Assembly (NCBI RefSeq): GCF_014268655.2
Contig: NZ_JABWQX020000001.1
Span: 2,944,001 to 3,008,000, forward strand
Direction: 5' to 3'
DNA: 64,000 nt
From: Pseudomonas marvdashtae
GTDB taxonomy: Bacteria > Pseudomonadota > Gammaproteobacteria > Pseudomonadales > Pseudomonadaceae
The translations under genes and the position numbers were made by a program. The notes beneath the pieces are model-generated. The model had not been told where the DNA came from. It saw only the letters and a list, made by a program, of their open reading frames with translations, and did no database searches. This document shows, one piece after another, positions 36,182-44,487 of the stretch (position 1 is the stretch's first letter; each line of letters starts with the position of its first letter).

Positions 36182-37212
36182 TCGGCGGTCCTCAGGCCGG
36201 CCCGGGTCGGCTTGCCCAGTGCCTGGCTGAAAAAGCGGCTGGCCTCGGAGATCATCGTGCGGTGGATGTCCTTGCGGTCGACGCCATCGGCATCGGTGCA
36301 CAGCGCCGGCATCGCCGCGATCTGCTCGTCCGTGCAAGGCGCCATGAAGACAAAGTGCCCTGCCCCGGCCAACGTCTTGAAATCCGGCGCGGTGGGCAGC
36401 TTGCGAGCCAGCGCCGCGGCATTCTTGTCGAAGGCCACCAGCTTGTCGCCGTCACCGCTATAAAGCAGCACCGGCACATGGACGTCGGCCAGCGTGTGCC
36501 GACCGAACTTCAAACTCAACGGCGCCATCAGCAATAACGCACGGACCCTCGGGTCGGCCACCGGCGACAAGTCGTCGCGGTCGACGATCAATTCGCCCTG
36601 GGTGTTGCAGGCGTCACGGTCATCCGGGCGTTCCTGGCAGTAGCGGCGCAAGCGATTGAGATCCGGGGTGGCGCCGGAAAGGATCAAGGCGGTTTCGCCA
36701 CCGGCGGAATAACCGATGACACCGACCTGCCCCGCGTTGACGTAAGGCGAGAGCATCGGATCGTTCAATGTCGCGGTGATCGCTTCGGAGATCTGGATCG
36801 GCCGCCCATACAGATTGCTCAAGGTGCCGAGCCGACTGTGGTCCTGGGCGTTGTCGCCGGGATGAATCACCGCCACCACGACAAACCCCTTGCGCGCCAG
36901 CGACGTGGCCAGGTCATGCAGTGCCAGCGGCGTGCCGGTATTGCCGTGGGACAGCATCAGCAGCGGGAAACGGCCGATGGCGATCTGCGCGTTGGGCGCG
37001 GCGTCGATCTGGTAGCCGCCCAACGCGCTGGATTGTTCCCCGGCAATCGACGGATAGAACGCGATGGCATGCATCGGCTGGTGATCCAGCGGATCGAGAA
37101 AACTCAGCTCGTGAAAACCGGCGCTCCAATGCGGATGTGGCGCCGGCGCGGCCTGCACCGAACCGAACCCGCTCAACCCACAAAGCAACAGCGCTGCACC
37201 AAGACGTATCAT
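36175..37212 (-). CDS. Secreted alpha/beta-hydrolase (dienelactone hydrolase-like)
   Basis: The 345-residue protein has a signal peptide (MIRLGAALLLCGLSGFGSVQA). The alpha/beta-hydrolase core shows FPLLMLSHGNTGTPLALHDLATSLA (oxyanion region), a nucleophile elbow GYSAGG with its Ser, and a late His in AGAGHFVFMAPC. It resembles the DLH/PAF-acetylhydrolase-like esterases of Pseudomonas, so a periplasmic esterase is likely; substrate unknown. The start at ATG 37212 gives the signal directly. It is convergent with the MFS gene (7-bp overlap). Confidence 0.82.
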   Translation of the reverse strand: MIRLGAALLLCGLSGFGSVQAAPAPHPHWSAGFHELSFLDPLDHQPMHAIAFYPSIAGEQSSALGGYQIDAAPNAQIAIGRFPLLMLSHGNTGTPLALHDLATSLARKGFVVVAVIHPGDNAQDHSRLGTLSNLYGRPIQISEAITATLNDPMLSPYVNAGQVGVIGYSAGGETALILSGATPDLNRLRRYCQERPDDRDACNTQGELIVDRDDLSPVADPRVRALLLMAPLSLKFGRHTLADVHVPVLLYSGDGDKLVAFDKNAAALARKLPTAPDFKTLAGAGHFVFMAPCTDEQIAAMPALCTDADGVDRKDIHRTMISEASRFFSQALGKPTRAGLRTADQ

Positions 37213-37396
37213 CGAATTTTCCACCTTCACCCACCGATCGGGAGCCCATTGGCTCACGGTTCCGGTCGTGCATGATCTACGCCATGAATCCCGGCGCCGA
37301 ATGCAGGAAAAACCCCGCATCCCAGCCATCCATTGACGACGAGAATACAGGGTTTTGCGAAGGTTGCCCGCAGAGCTTGGTGGCTTTACGCAAGCC

Positions 37397-38005
37397 TTAC
37401 GCGGCGGCGAATTGCTGGCTGATCTGCAGCGTGGCTTGGCTCATGCCCTTGGCGCGCATGTCGTCGCCTTTGGCCAGGCCTTCAGCACGGACGAATTCAA
37501 TGTCGGTAATGCCAAGAAAGCCGAACATGTGCTTGAGATAGTCTTCGTGGCCCACGCCACTCGGCTGTCCGGCATGCAGGCCGCCGGCGGTGGAAACGAT
37601 CACCAGTTTCTTGCCGCCGCATAGACCTTCAAAGCCTGCATCGCCGTAGCGGAACGTTTGGCCAGCCACTGCGATACGGTCGATCCACGCCTTAAGCTGG
37701 GTCGGGATGGTGAAGTTGTACATGGGTGCGGCGATGACCAGCGCGTCTGCTGCCTGGAACTCGGCCATCGTTTCTGCGCTGAGCTCAGCCTCGTACTTGA
37801 GCGCGGCATCGCGCAGTTCGGCGCTGGTGCCGGCGGCGACCAGGGTTTGCGCGGAGAAGTGGCTGATGGCATCGGTGGCGAGGTCACGGTAGCTGACCGT
37901 CATGCCCGGCTCGGCGGCTTTCCAGGCCTGCACCAGTTCACGGCTCAATTGGCGCGAAGCCGAGTTGTCGCCAAGGATGCTCGAATCGATATGCAACAGT
38001 TTCAT
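37397..38005 (-). CDS. azoR: FMN-dependent NADH:quinone/azo reductase
   Basis: The 202-residue flavodoxin-fold enzyme matches Azo[22 protein letters not shown] at the N-terminus, [19 protein letters not shown] (FMN loop) and [13 protein letters not shown]...[14 protein letters not shown]. It reduces quinones and azo compounds with NADH and helps in electrophile stress. ATG 38005 is preceded by GGAGAG. It is divergent from a LysR regulator, with a palindrome in the 130-bp gap, so LysR-controlled induction is likely. Confidence 0.92.
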   Translation of the reverse strand: MKLLHIDSSILGDNSASRQLSRELVQAWKAAEPGMTVSYRDLATDAISHFSAQTLVAAGTSAELRDAALKYEAELSAETMAEFQAADALVIAAPMYNFTIPTQLKAWIDRIAVAGQTFRYGDAGFEGLCGGKKLVIVSTAGGLHAGQPSGVGHEDYLKHMFGFLGITDIEFVRAEGLAKGDDMRAKGMSQATLQISQQFAAA

Positions 38006-38058
38006 GTGAATGCTCTCCTGAGTGAGGATCGCAACCAGGCGATCAAGTGCGAACAATC

Positions 38059-38077
38059 CTATCGGTGAAACCAATAG
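38059..38077. promoter_or_regulatory. Candidate LysR-type operator between azoR and the LysR gene
   Basis: CTATCGGT-GAA-ACCAATAG is a near-perfect 8+3+8 palindrome with one mismatched pair. A neighbouring CCGATA (38078-38083) also pairs with TATCGG at 38060-38065. It lies midway between divergent starts 38005 and 38136, where LysR regulators usually bind. Confidence 0.55.
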
Positions 38078-38135
38078 CCGATAAGACCGCAAGAATGCGA
38101 TAGTTCGTCCCACACACAGGACAATCGAAGTCAAT

Positions 38136-39044
38136 ATGCAAGACCTCAACGATCTGTACTACTTCGCCAAGGTGGTCGAAGCCGGTGGCTTCGCGGCCGC
38201 CGGACGCTTGCTGGGCATCCCCAAGTCGCGCCTGTCACGGCGTATCGCCGAGTTGGAAGAGCGCCTCGGCGCCCGCCTGCTGCAACGCACCACTCGCCAG
38301 TTGAAGCTGACGGCAGTGGGCGAACGCTACCTGAGCCATTGCCAGGCCATGTTGCTCGAAGCCGAGATGGCCGACGAGGCGGTGGCGAGCATGTCCAGCG
38401 AACCCCGTGGGCGATTGCGAGTGTCGAGCCCGGTGGGGCTGGCTCATCAATTCCTGCCCGTGATCATCGAAACCTTCCTGGCGAAATTTCCCTTGGTCCA
38501 GCTGGAAATGACCCTGCTCAATCGGCGCGTGGACCTGATCGGCGAAGGCATCGACGTGGCGTTGCGCGTGCGCGACGTAGGCGACGAAGACCCGCTGCTG
38601 ATGACCCGCCGCCTGCGCCAGGCCCGACTGACGCTGGTCGCCAGCCCGGCATTCGTCGAAGGACGGCGAATCGAAACCCCGGACGACCTCAAGCAACTGC
38701 CGGTGCTAGGGGCACTGGACGCCGATCGACTGGTTCATCTGCGCCTGCTCGACCGCAGTGGGCAAAGTACCGAACTGGCCCTGGAAGCCCGCCTGGGCAT
38801 CGATGATTTCATCGTGCGCCGCGCCTGCGCCCTCGCCGGCCTGGGCATTACTTTGCTGCCGAGCATGTATTGCGAGCAGGAGTTGCTTGACGGCAGGTTA
38901 GTGGAGTTGCTGCCTGGATGGTCATCGCCCGATGGCTGGCTCCTGGCAGTCTATCCTCACCGGCGCGGTATGCTGCCGGCGGTGCGCGCCTGGATCGATC
39001 ATCTGGTGGCGGCTTTTGAACAATGCGGGGACAAAACGATATGA
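38136..39044 (+). CDS. LysR-family transcriptional regulator
   Basis: The 302-residue protein has an N-terminal winged helix-turn-helix ([36 protein letters not shown], about 18-55). The substrate-binding-like domain (about 90-295) includes [28 protein letters not shown]. Divergence from azoR suggests it controls that reductase, probably in response to a quinone or electrophile; this is inference from gene order. Its stop overlaps the start of the YjbR-like gene (ATGA), so the two are co-translated. Confidence 0.9.
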   Translation: MQDLNDLYYFAKVVEAGGFAAAGRLLGIPKSRLSRRIAELEERLGARLLQRTTRQLKLTAVGERYLSHCQAMLLEAEMADEAVASMSSEPRGRLRVSSPVGLAHQFLPVIIETFLAKFPLVQLEMTLLNRRVDLIGEGIDVALRVRDVGDEDPLLMTRRLRQARLTLVASPAFVEGRRIETPDDLKQLPVLGALDADRLVHLRLLDRSGQSTELALEARLGIDDFIVRRACALAGLGITLLPSMYCEQELLDGRLVELLPGWSSPDGWLLAVYPHRRGMLPAVRAWIDHLVAAFEQCGDKTI

Positions 39045-39391
39045 GTTTGAGCGAAGAGGACGTCGCACGATTTTGCCTGGGCTTGCCAGGCGCCAGGGAA
39101 GATTACAAATGGGGCGGCGTGCGAGTGTTCTCCGTGGCCGCAAACAAAATGTTCGCCCTGCAAAACCTGCGGGGCGACTCATTGGCGTTCAAGGTCGACA
39201 AGGACCTGTTCCTCGGTCATTGCGACCGCCCGGGCATTCGCCCGGCGCCTTATCTGGCGCGTGCGCAATGGGTCATCATGCAGGTCCCCTACCCGCTGGG
39301 GGCCGACGAGTTGCGTGATTTGTTGCAACGCTCTCATCAACTGGTGGTCAGCAAGTTGCCCAAGCGCACGCAGGTTGGGTTGCTGATGTAG
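39041..39391 (+). CDS. MmcQ/YjbR family protein
   Basis: A 116-residue protein of the MmcQ/YjbR fold (CyaY-like DNA-binding fold). Family features include the start FCLGLPGAREDYKWGG, VFSVAANKMFALQ, LAFKVDKDLF and the ending SHQLVVSKLPKR. No biochemical role is established. ATG 39041 overlaps the LysR stop by 4 bp, with GGGGA upstream, and gives the normal family length. Confidence 0.85.
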   Translation: MSLSEEDVARFCLGLPGAREDYKWGGVRVFSVAANKMFALQNLRGDSLAFKVDKDLFLGHCDRPGIRPAPYLARAQWVIMQVPYPLGADELRDLLQRSHQLVVSKLPKRTQVGLLM

Positions 39392-39407
39392 ACGCTCGCG
39401 GCGGTCA

Positions 39408-39878
39408 TCACACCGTCGCCAGCCCCTTTCCGGCCCGCTCCAGATTGCGCCAGAGCCACGGTGGCAAGACGTCCGGGTCGAGGCTGTCGATCAGGTTCTT
39501 CAGCGCCAGGCCCAGTTCGGTGTCGCCTTCGATGACCAGTCGCCTGCGGAAGAACAAGGTGTCGGGATCTTCCTGACGGCTGGCCAATAGCAGGAATTCG
39601 CGCCAATTGCCGCTGATGCTGACCTGGGCGTCGGCCCGCTCGGCGATGCGCAGCCCATCGTGGGCCAGTGTCAGGTACCAGCACAACTTCAGGTCCGATA
39701 CCCGCAGGCACAGCCAGCGCCCGTGCAGCACGTCGAAACCGCCATCGCGCAGCGGTTCGGCCAAGCAACGGTTGAGCGCCTGCTGCAAGGCCAGGCGTTG
39801 GACCAGGAACGGCACCTTGCCCGCCAGCGGCAACAAGCGGTCGGCGCCCTTGAGAAGCCATTTTTTCGGACTCAACAC
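39408..39878 (-). CDS. ubiT: UbiT, SCP2-domain lipid-binding factor for anaerobic ubiquinone synthesis
   Basis: The 156-residue protein carries an SCP2 sterol-carrier domain (about 40-145; WYLTLAHDGLRIAERADAQVSISGNWREFLLLASRQEDPDTLFF) that binds ubiquinone precursors. UbiT with UbiU and UbiV makes ubiquinone without oxygen in E. coli and Pseudomonas. I chose GTG 39878, with GGAGG just upstream, giving LSPKKWLLKGADRLL. It overlaps ubiV by 7 bp. The order ubiU-ubiV-ubiT next to moeA-moaB is the same as PA3913-PA3911 with PA3914/3915 in P. aeruginosa. Confidence 0.88.
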   Translation of the reverse strand: MLSPKKWLLKGADRLLPLAGKVPFLVQRLALQQALNRCLAEPLRDGGFDVLHGRWLCLRVSDLKLCWYLTLAHDGLRIAERADAQVSISGNWREFLLLASRQEDPDTLFFRRRLVIEGDTELGLALKNLIDSLDPDVLPPWLWRNLERAGKGLATV

Positions 39879-40762
39879 AGGCCCGCCTCCTCGACTTTCA
39901 TCATGCCAGCGTGGCCGTGCCAGTATCCGTTGCAACCATCGACGAACAGCGGTGGCGCTTCGCCCTGACGGACCTTGTCGAAGGCTCTGACCACCTCGTC
40001 CATGCCCTGTGCCCTCGGACTCAGGCGCAGCACATCGGCGCCACTTGCCAGCAGCGCGTTGTAATCGGCCAACAGGTTCGTCACCTCGCCGGACATCGTC
40101 TGAATGCCGTTCAAGGTGAACAACAATTGTCCTTCCTGGCTGCTCAGCGCCAGTCCGTCGGGGTAGTTGATGCAACAGAACTGGCAGTCGTCCTTGGGCC
40201 GGTTTTCGGCCCGGGCGGTAAAGCAGCGCGCCGAATAGGCCAAGGGCAGATGGCCGTAGGCGAAGATTTCCACCTCGGGCACATTCCGATCCATCTCACG
40301 CACCTGTTCCAGCACATCGCCGATCAGCGCCGCCGAACATTCCACCGGCGGCACCCAGCGGATCATGCCGCAGTCGAGCAACTGCGCCAGGGCGTGGCCG
40401 TTGTACAGATTCAACGCCGGCCCGCCGACAAAGGGCAGCTTGCGCTCGGCCATGAACTGCACCGCGCCCATGTCGTTGGCTTCCACCAGCAACTCGCCGT
40501 TGTCACACAGGCGCCGCAGCGAGGACAGTTCCGAGGCCGCTTCGATCAGCGTCAAACTCGACAACACAATCTGCGCCTGGCTGCACTGTTGCAGCTCACG
40601 GCCCAAGCCCAGCCATTGGTCCAGGGAGAATGCCCGACGCTTCGAACAGACGGTTTCCCCCAGGTAAATCACATCCAGCGGCAAGGCCGACATCTCGGCG
40701 TAGAAATTTCCCAGTTGCGCTTTGTCCCAATAGAACAGGACCGGTCCCAGGCTGAGTTTCAT
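39872..40762 (-). CDS. ubiV: UbiV, [4Fe-4S] U32-family protein for O2-independent ubiquinone hydroxylation
   Basis: The 296-residue peptidase-U32-like protein carries cysteines at residues 39 (GETVCSKRR), 180 (YSARCFTAR), 193 and 197 (DDCQFCCINY). These match the four cluster-ligating cysteines known for E. coli UbiV. With UbiU it hydroxylates the ubiquinone ring anaerobically, using a donor such as prephenate. ATG 40762 is preceded by GAGGGAGG. It overlaps ubiT, and the ubiU stop is 10 bp upstream, so the three genes form one operon. Confidence 0.93.
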   Translation of the reverse strand: MKLSLGPVLFYWDKAQLGNFYAEMSALPLDVIYLGETVCSKRRAFSLDQWLGLGRELQQCSQAQIVLSSLTLIEAASELSSLRRLCDNGELLVEANDMGAVQFMAERKLPFVGGPALNLYNGHALAQLLDCGMIRWVPPVECSAALIGDVLEQVREMDRNVPEVEIFAYGHLPLAYSARCFTARAENRPKDDCQFCCINYPDGLALSSQEGQLLFTLNGIQTMSGEVTNLLADYNALLASGADVLRLSPRAQGMDEVVRAFDKVRQGEAPPLFVDGCNGYWHGHAGMMKVEEAGLC

Positions 40763-40772
40763 CTGGCCTCCC

Positions 40773-41768
40773 TCATTGCCATGAACGGTGGTAGGCACCC
40801 AATGTGGTCTGGCTGCCCTCGGACAGACCGGCCAACACCTGGCGCCATTCTTCGCGAACCCGGAACCGCTGGGGCGCGGCCTGGTGCGCATCCAGCGCGG
40901 CGCGCCAGACCCGGGTCACTTGCTCGACGTAGGCCGGGCTGCGCTGGCGACCTTCGATCTTCACCGCCTCGACGCCGATGGCCGCCAGTTCCGGCAGCAG
41001 GTCCAGCGTGTCGAGGCTGGTGGGTTCTTCCAGCGCATGGAAGCGCTTGCCGCCCACCAGGAAACGACCCTTGCACAGGGTCGGGTAGCCGGCCGGTTCT
41101 TCGGGGGTGTAGCGGTCGATCAGCACCTCGCTCAAGCGCGCGCTCAGCCCTTGGGCGTCCTCGCTCCAGCGCACCGCTTTGGCCGGCGAGCAGACGCCAC
41201 AGAGGTTCGGCGATTCGCCGGTCACGTAGGAAGACAAGTGGCAGCGACCTTCGGCCATGATGCACAGGCTGCCAAAACCGAAGACTTCGATCGGCACCGG
41301 ACTGCCCGCCGCCACTTGCCGCACCTGGGCCAGGGACAGCACCCGTGGCAGCACGGCGCGGCGGATGCCGTAGCGCTGGGCGTAAAACGCCAGGGCCGCC
41401 GCGTGGGTCGCCGAGCCTTGTACCGAGAGGTGCAGCGCCAGCCGTGGGTGTCGTTGGCTGGCGTAGCCGAGCACGCCGGGGTCCGCGGCGATGAGCGCAT
41501 CCACGCCGAAATCGGCGGCGCGATCCACCGCGCGCTGCCAGCGCTCCCAGCCCTTGGGTTGCGGATATGTATTGACCGCCACGTAGAGTTTGCGTTGACG
41601 CTGGCGGATGTGCGCGACCGCCGCGTCGAACTGTTTGTCATCCATGTTCAACCCGGCGAAATGCCGGGCATTGGTGTCATCGCGAAAGCCGACATAGACG
41701 GCATCGGCGCCTTGGCGCACCGCCGCTTTGAGGGCTGGCAGATTCCCTGCCGGGCAAACCAGTTGCAT
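40773..41768 (-). CDS. ubiU: UbiU, [4Fe-4S] U32-family partner of UbiV
   Basis: The 331-residue U32-family protein has Cys169 (GSLCIM), Cys176 (GRCHLSS), Cys193 (LCGVCSPA) and Cys232 (PTLCKGRF). These are the same positions as the four cluster ligands of E. coli UbiU. It opens the ubiUVT operon, which supplies ubiquinone for nitrate and nitrite respiration when oxygen-dependent hydroxylases cannot work. An ANR/Dnr-type box lies 61 bp upstream, fitting anaerobic induction. Confidence 0.94.
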   Translation of the reverse strand: MQLVCPAGNLPALKAAVRQGADAVYVGFRDDTNARHFAGLNMDDKQFDAAVAHIRQRQRKLYVAVNTYPQPKGWERWQRAVDRAADFGVDALIAADPGVLGYASQRHPRLALHLSVQGSATHAAALAFYAQRYGIRRAVLPRVLSLAQVRQVAAGSPVPIEVFGFGSLCIMAEGRCHLSSYVTGESPNLCGVCSPAKAVRWSEDAQGLSARLSEVLIDRYTPEEPAGYPTLCKGRFLVGGKRFHALEEPTSLDTLDLLPELAAIGVEAVKIEGRQRSPAYVEQVTRVWRAALDAHQAAPQRFRVREEWRQVLAGLSEGSQTTLGAYHRSWQ

Positions 41769-41828
41769 GGGGCATCCTCATCAGAAAACGCAAGCGCCGC
41801 CAGTCTAGCCAGCCCGGCGGCGGTGACC

Positions 41829-41842
41829 TTGACGGCGGTCAA
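41829..41842 (-). promoter_or_regulatory. ANR/Dnr box upstream of ubiUVT
   Basis: On the minus strand TTGACCGCCGTCAA matches TTGAT-N4-ATCAA at 8 of 10 positions, symmetrically. TAGACT at 41802-41807 sits about 31 bp downstream of its centre, the class II spacing of FNR-type promoters. It lies between the moeA stop and the ubiU start. Confidence 0.65.
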
Positions 41843-41848
41843 TTGCCG

Positions 41849-43084
41849 TCAATGCATCAGGCTCGCGAACGGCAAGTACATCACCTGGTCGTGCTTGTGC
41901 ACTTGCGCCTCACGCTCCACCACCGCCAGCCCATCGGCCCAGCACGCGGCCGTCAGCATCGCCGAGCTTTGCTGGGGATGCAGTTCGACGCACAGGTGTC
42001 CGTCCGCACCGGGGACCAACCTGGCCCGCAGGTACTGCCGACGACGGTTGCGCTTGAGCCAGTCAAATCCGGCGGGCACCTGCAACGGCACGGGCAACAC
42101 GTCGCTCATGCCCTGGGCGCGGAACAGGAACGGGCGCAGGACGATCAACGCGGTGATCAGCGCCGCCGAGGGGTTGCCCGGCAGGCCGATCCACGGCTTG
42201 CCTTCAACGTCACCGAACGCCAGGGGTTTGCCCGGCTGGATTGCCAGGCGCCAGAGGTCGATACGGCCCAAGGCCTCGATGGCGCGCTTGAGATGGTCTT
42301 CCTCGCCCACCGATACGCCGCCCGAGGTGATCAGCACGTCGCATTCGGCTGCGGCCAGGCGCAACGCTTGTTGACTGGCCAACAGCTGGTCAGGCATGAC
42401 ACCAAGGTCGTGAACCTCAAAGCCCCACCCGCGCAACAACGCCGCCAGGCTATGACGGTTGCTGTTGTAGATCTGCCCCGGCGCCAGTGGCTCGCCCGGT
42501 TCACGCAACTCGTCACCGCTGCTGAGCAAGCCCACCTGCAACGGACGAAAAATTTCCACCCGGGCGATGCCAGCGCCGGCCAACAGCCCCAGCTCCTGGG
42601 CACGCAAGCGAGTGCCGGCGCCGAGCAGGCGATCGCCCCGGCGCAGCTCTTCGCCTTCCTCGCGAACATGGTCGCCGCGATTGGCCGCCGGCAGCCAGAT
42701 ACGGCCGTCATCGACCCGGCAGCTTTCCTGCGGCACGACCGTGTCGGCGCCCGGCGGCAACGGCGCACCGGTAAAGATACGCACGGCCTGCCCCGCCTGG
42801 AGTGGCTCGCCCGGCCCATCGCCTGCGGCGATCCTTCCGGCCAACGCCAGGTATCCACCGCCAGCAGGCAGGTCAGCGGCCCGCACGGCGTAGCCGTCCA
42901 TCGCACTGTTGTCCCAAGCCGGCAGGTTCATGGGACACAAGACATCGCTGGCTAGCACCCGCGCCAAGGCCTGATCCAAAAGCACCCGTTGCACCGGCGG
43001 TGGCGGCGGCGCCTGGTCAAGCAGATGCCGGATCGCTTCGTCCACCGGCGTCAACACGCCGCTGTCACACACACCGCCGCTCAT
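41849..43084 (-). CDS. moeA: Molybdopterin molybdenumtransferase
   Basis: The 411-residue MoeA inserts molybdate into adenylylated molybdopterin, the last common step of molybdenum cofactor synthesis. Features seen: AWDNSAMDGYAVRAADLP (domain III entry), RIFTGAPLPPGADTVVPQE, the MPT-binding SGGVSVGEEDHLKRAIE and GLPGNPSAA. I chose ATG 43084, which overlaps the moaB stop by ATGA. Moco serves the respiratory nitrate reductase, probably encoded outside the window. Confidence 0.93.
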   Translation of the reverse strand: MSGGVCDSGVLTPVDEAIRHLLDQAPPPPPVQRVLLDQALARVLASDVLCPMNLPAWDNSAMDGYAVRAADLPAGGGYLALAGRIAAGDGPGEPLQAGQAVRIFTGAPLPPGADTVVPQESCRVDDGRIWLPAANRGDHVREEGEELRRGDRLLGAGTRLRAQELGLLAGAGIARVEIFRPLQVGLLSSGDELREPGEPLAPGQIYNSNRHSLAALLRGWGFEVHDLGVMPDQLLASQQALRLAAAECDVLITSGGVSVGEEDHLKRAIEALGRIDLWRLAIQPGKPLAFGDVEGKPWIGLPGNPSAALITALIVLRPFLFRAQGMSDVLPVPLQVPAGFDWLKRNRRRQYLRARLVPGADGHLCVELHPQQSSAMLTAACWADGLAVVEREAQVHKHDQVMYLPFASLMH

Positions 43085-43635
43085 GCGCGTGTCTCGCAGG
43101 CTGTCGGAGCTACACCGTCCTGCGGCTTGAGGTGCGGGGTGAAATTGCATGGCCCGGTGCGGCTGTCCAATTGCCCGGCCAGGATCTGCTCCCAACCGGT
43201 CCGGCACGCGCCCGGCGAGCCCGGCAGGCAACACACCAGCACACCGTTGCTCACGCCCGCCATGGCACGGGACTGCAGGGTGGACATGCCGATCTCGGCC
43301 AACGACACCTGGCGGAACAGTTCGCCGAAGCCATCGACATGCTTGTCGAGCAATGGCGCCACCGCTTGTGGCGTGTTGTCGCGCGGGGTGAAGCCGGTGC
43401 CGCCAGTCATCAGCACCACCTGCACCTTGGGGTCGGCGATCCACTGCGAAACCCGCGCGCGGATCTGATAGATGTCGTCCTTCACCAGCCCTCGGTCGAT
43501 CAGCACATGGCCGGCGGTTTGCAGCAGATCCGCCAGGGTCTGGCCCGAGGTGTCGGTGTCGAAGGTTCGAGTATCGCTGATGGTCAGCACCGCAATGTTC
43601 AGCGGTTGGAAAAGGCGTTGCGTCAGATGGGCCAT
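43081..43635 (-). CDS. moaB: Molybdopterin adenylyltransferase-like MoaB
   Basis: The 184-residue MoaB/MogA-family protein has the MPT-binding region VVLMTGGTGFTPRDNTPQAV and ISDTRTFDTDTSGQTLADLL. It activates molybdopterin by adenylation before MoeA acts. It is translationally coupled to moeA (ATGA). In P. aeruginosa the matching pair is moeA1-moaB1 beside the ubiUVT homologues. Confidence 0.92.
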   Translation of the reverse strand: MAHLTQRLFQPLNIAVLTISDTRTFDTDTSGQTLADLLQTAGHVLIDRGLVKDDIYQIRARVSQWIADPKVQVVLMTGGTGFTPRDNTPQAVAPLLDKHVDGFGELFRQVSLAEIGMSTLQSRAMAGVSNGVLVCCLPGSPGACRTGWEQILAGQLDSRTGPCNFTPHLKPQDGVAPTACETRA

Positions 43636-43725
43636 GATCAGCCGTCCTGTCAGAAAAAAGATGGCCCAGCCTGAACCGCAATCGGTGCCGGGCCTATTCC
43701 TCCATGGAGGTACCTCCCTCGGCGC

Positions 43726-44373
43726 TCAGGGCGCCAGGCGGCTGCGCTGCCAAAGGCCGTCGTGCAGCCGATAGTCGAGACGGTCATGCAGGCGGTCAGC
43801 GCGGCCCTGCCAGAATTCAAGTCGCTCAGGCCGCAGGCAATAGCCGCCCCAATGTTCGGGACGCGGAACCGGTTGCCCGGCGAAACGCTGCCCGACTTGC
43901 GCCAGCAAAGCCTCCAGCGCGGCGCGATTGTCCAGCGCACGGCTTTGCGGCGAAGCCCAGGCCCCCAGGCGACTGGCGACGGAGCGGGAATGGAAGTAGG
44001 CGTCCGACAGCGTCGGGTCAAGCTTATGGACCTGCCCTTCGACGCGCACCTGTCGCTCAAGGCCCGGCCAGAAAAACGTCATGGCGGCCCAAGGATGGGT
44101 CGCCAGATCCTGCCCCTTGCCGCTGTCGTAGTTGCCGAAGAACGAGAAGCCTTCTTCGCCAAACCCCTTGAGCAACAGGATCCGGCAATGCGGTCGCCCC
44201 TGCTCGTCCACCGTCGCCAGGGCCATGCTGTTGGCTTCCACCGGAGGGCTTTCGGTCTCGCGGGCCTGTTGCATCCAGAGACTGAACAGGGTCAGCGGAT
44301 TCTCCGGAGCCTGGGCTTCGTCCAGCCCGTCACGGGTGTACTGGCGGCGCATGTTGGCCAGGGAAAGGGGCAT
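43726..44373 (-). CDS. pdxH: Pyridoxine/pyridoxamine 5'-phosphate oxidase
   Basis: The 215-residue FMN flavoprotein makes pyridoxal 5'-phosphate. Family motifs: [23 protein letters not shown], the FMN-binding [47 protein letters not shown] and the C-terminal [14 protein letters not shown] 44373 (MPLSLANM) gives the normal length. It is the only gene in this stretch not tied to anaerobic respiration. The window shows no clear operon partner. Confidence 0.94.
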   Translation of the reverse strand: MPLSLANMRRQYTRDGLDEAQAPENPLTLFSLWMQQARETESPPVEANSMALATVDEQGRPHCRILLLKGFGEEGFSFFGNYDSGKGQDLATHPWAAMTFFWPGLERQVRVEGQVHKLDPTLSDAYFHSRSVASRLGAWASPQSRALDNRAALEALLAQVGQRFAGQPVPRPEHWGGYCLRPERLEFWQGRADRLHDRLDYRLHDGLWQRSRLAP

Positions 44374-44487
44374 GACCGATGTCTCCACTGTGGGTTTGGC
44401 CCCAGTGTGGTATCGACAGCGTTGGCTCGCCTTGATCGTTGTCAATGCCGGTTGTTGCATCGAGGCCGCAACACGGTTTCGCTGGCG

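Noticed and set aside
41849..43681. A single 610-codon moeA-like frame reaching into moaB
   Set aside because: The moaB gene lies in another frame over the same bases. The ATGA junction at 43081-43084 sets the moeA start.
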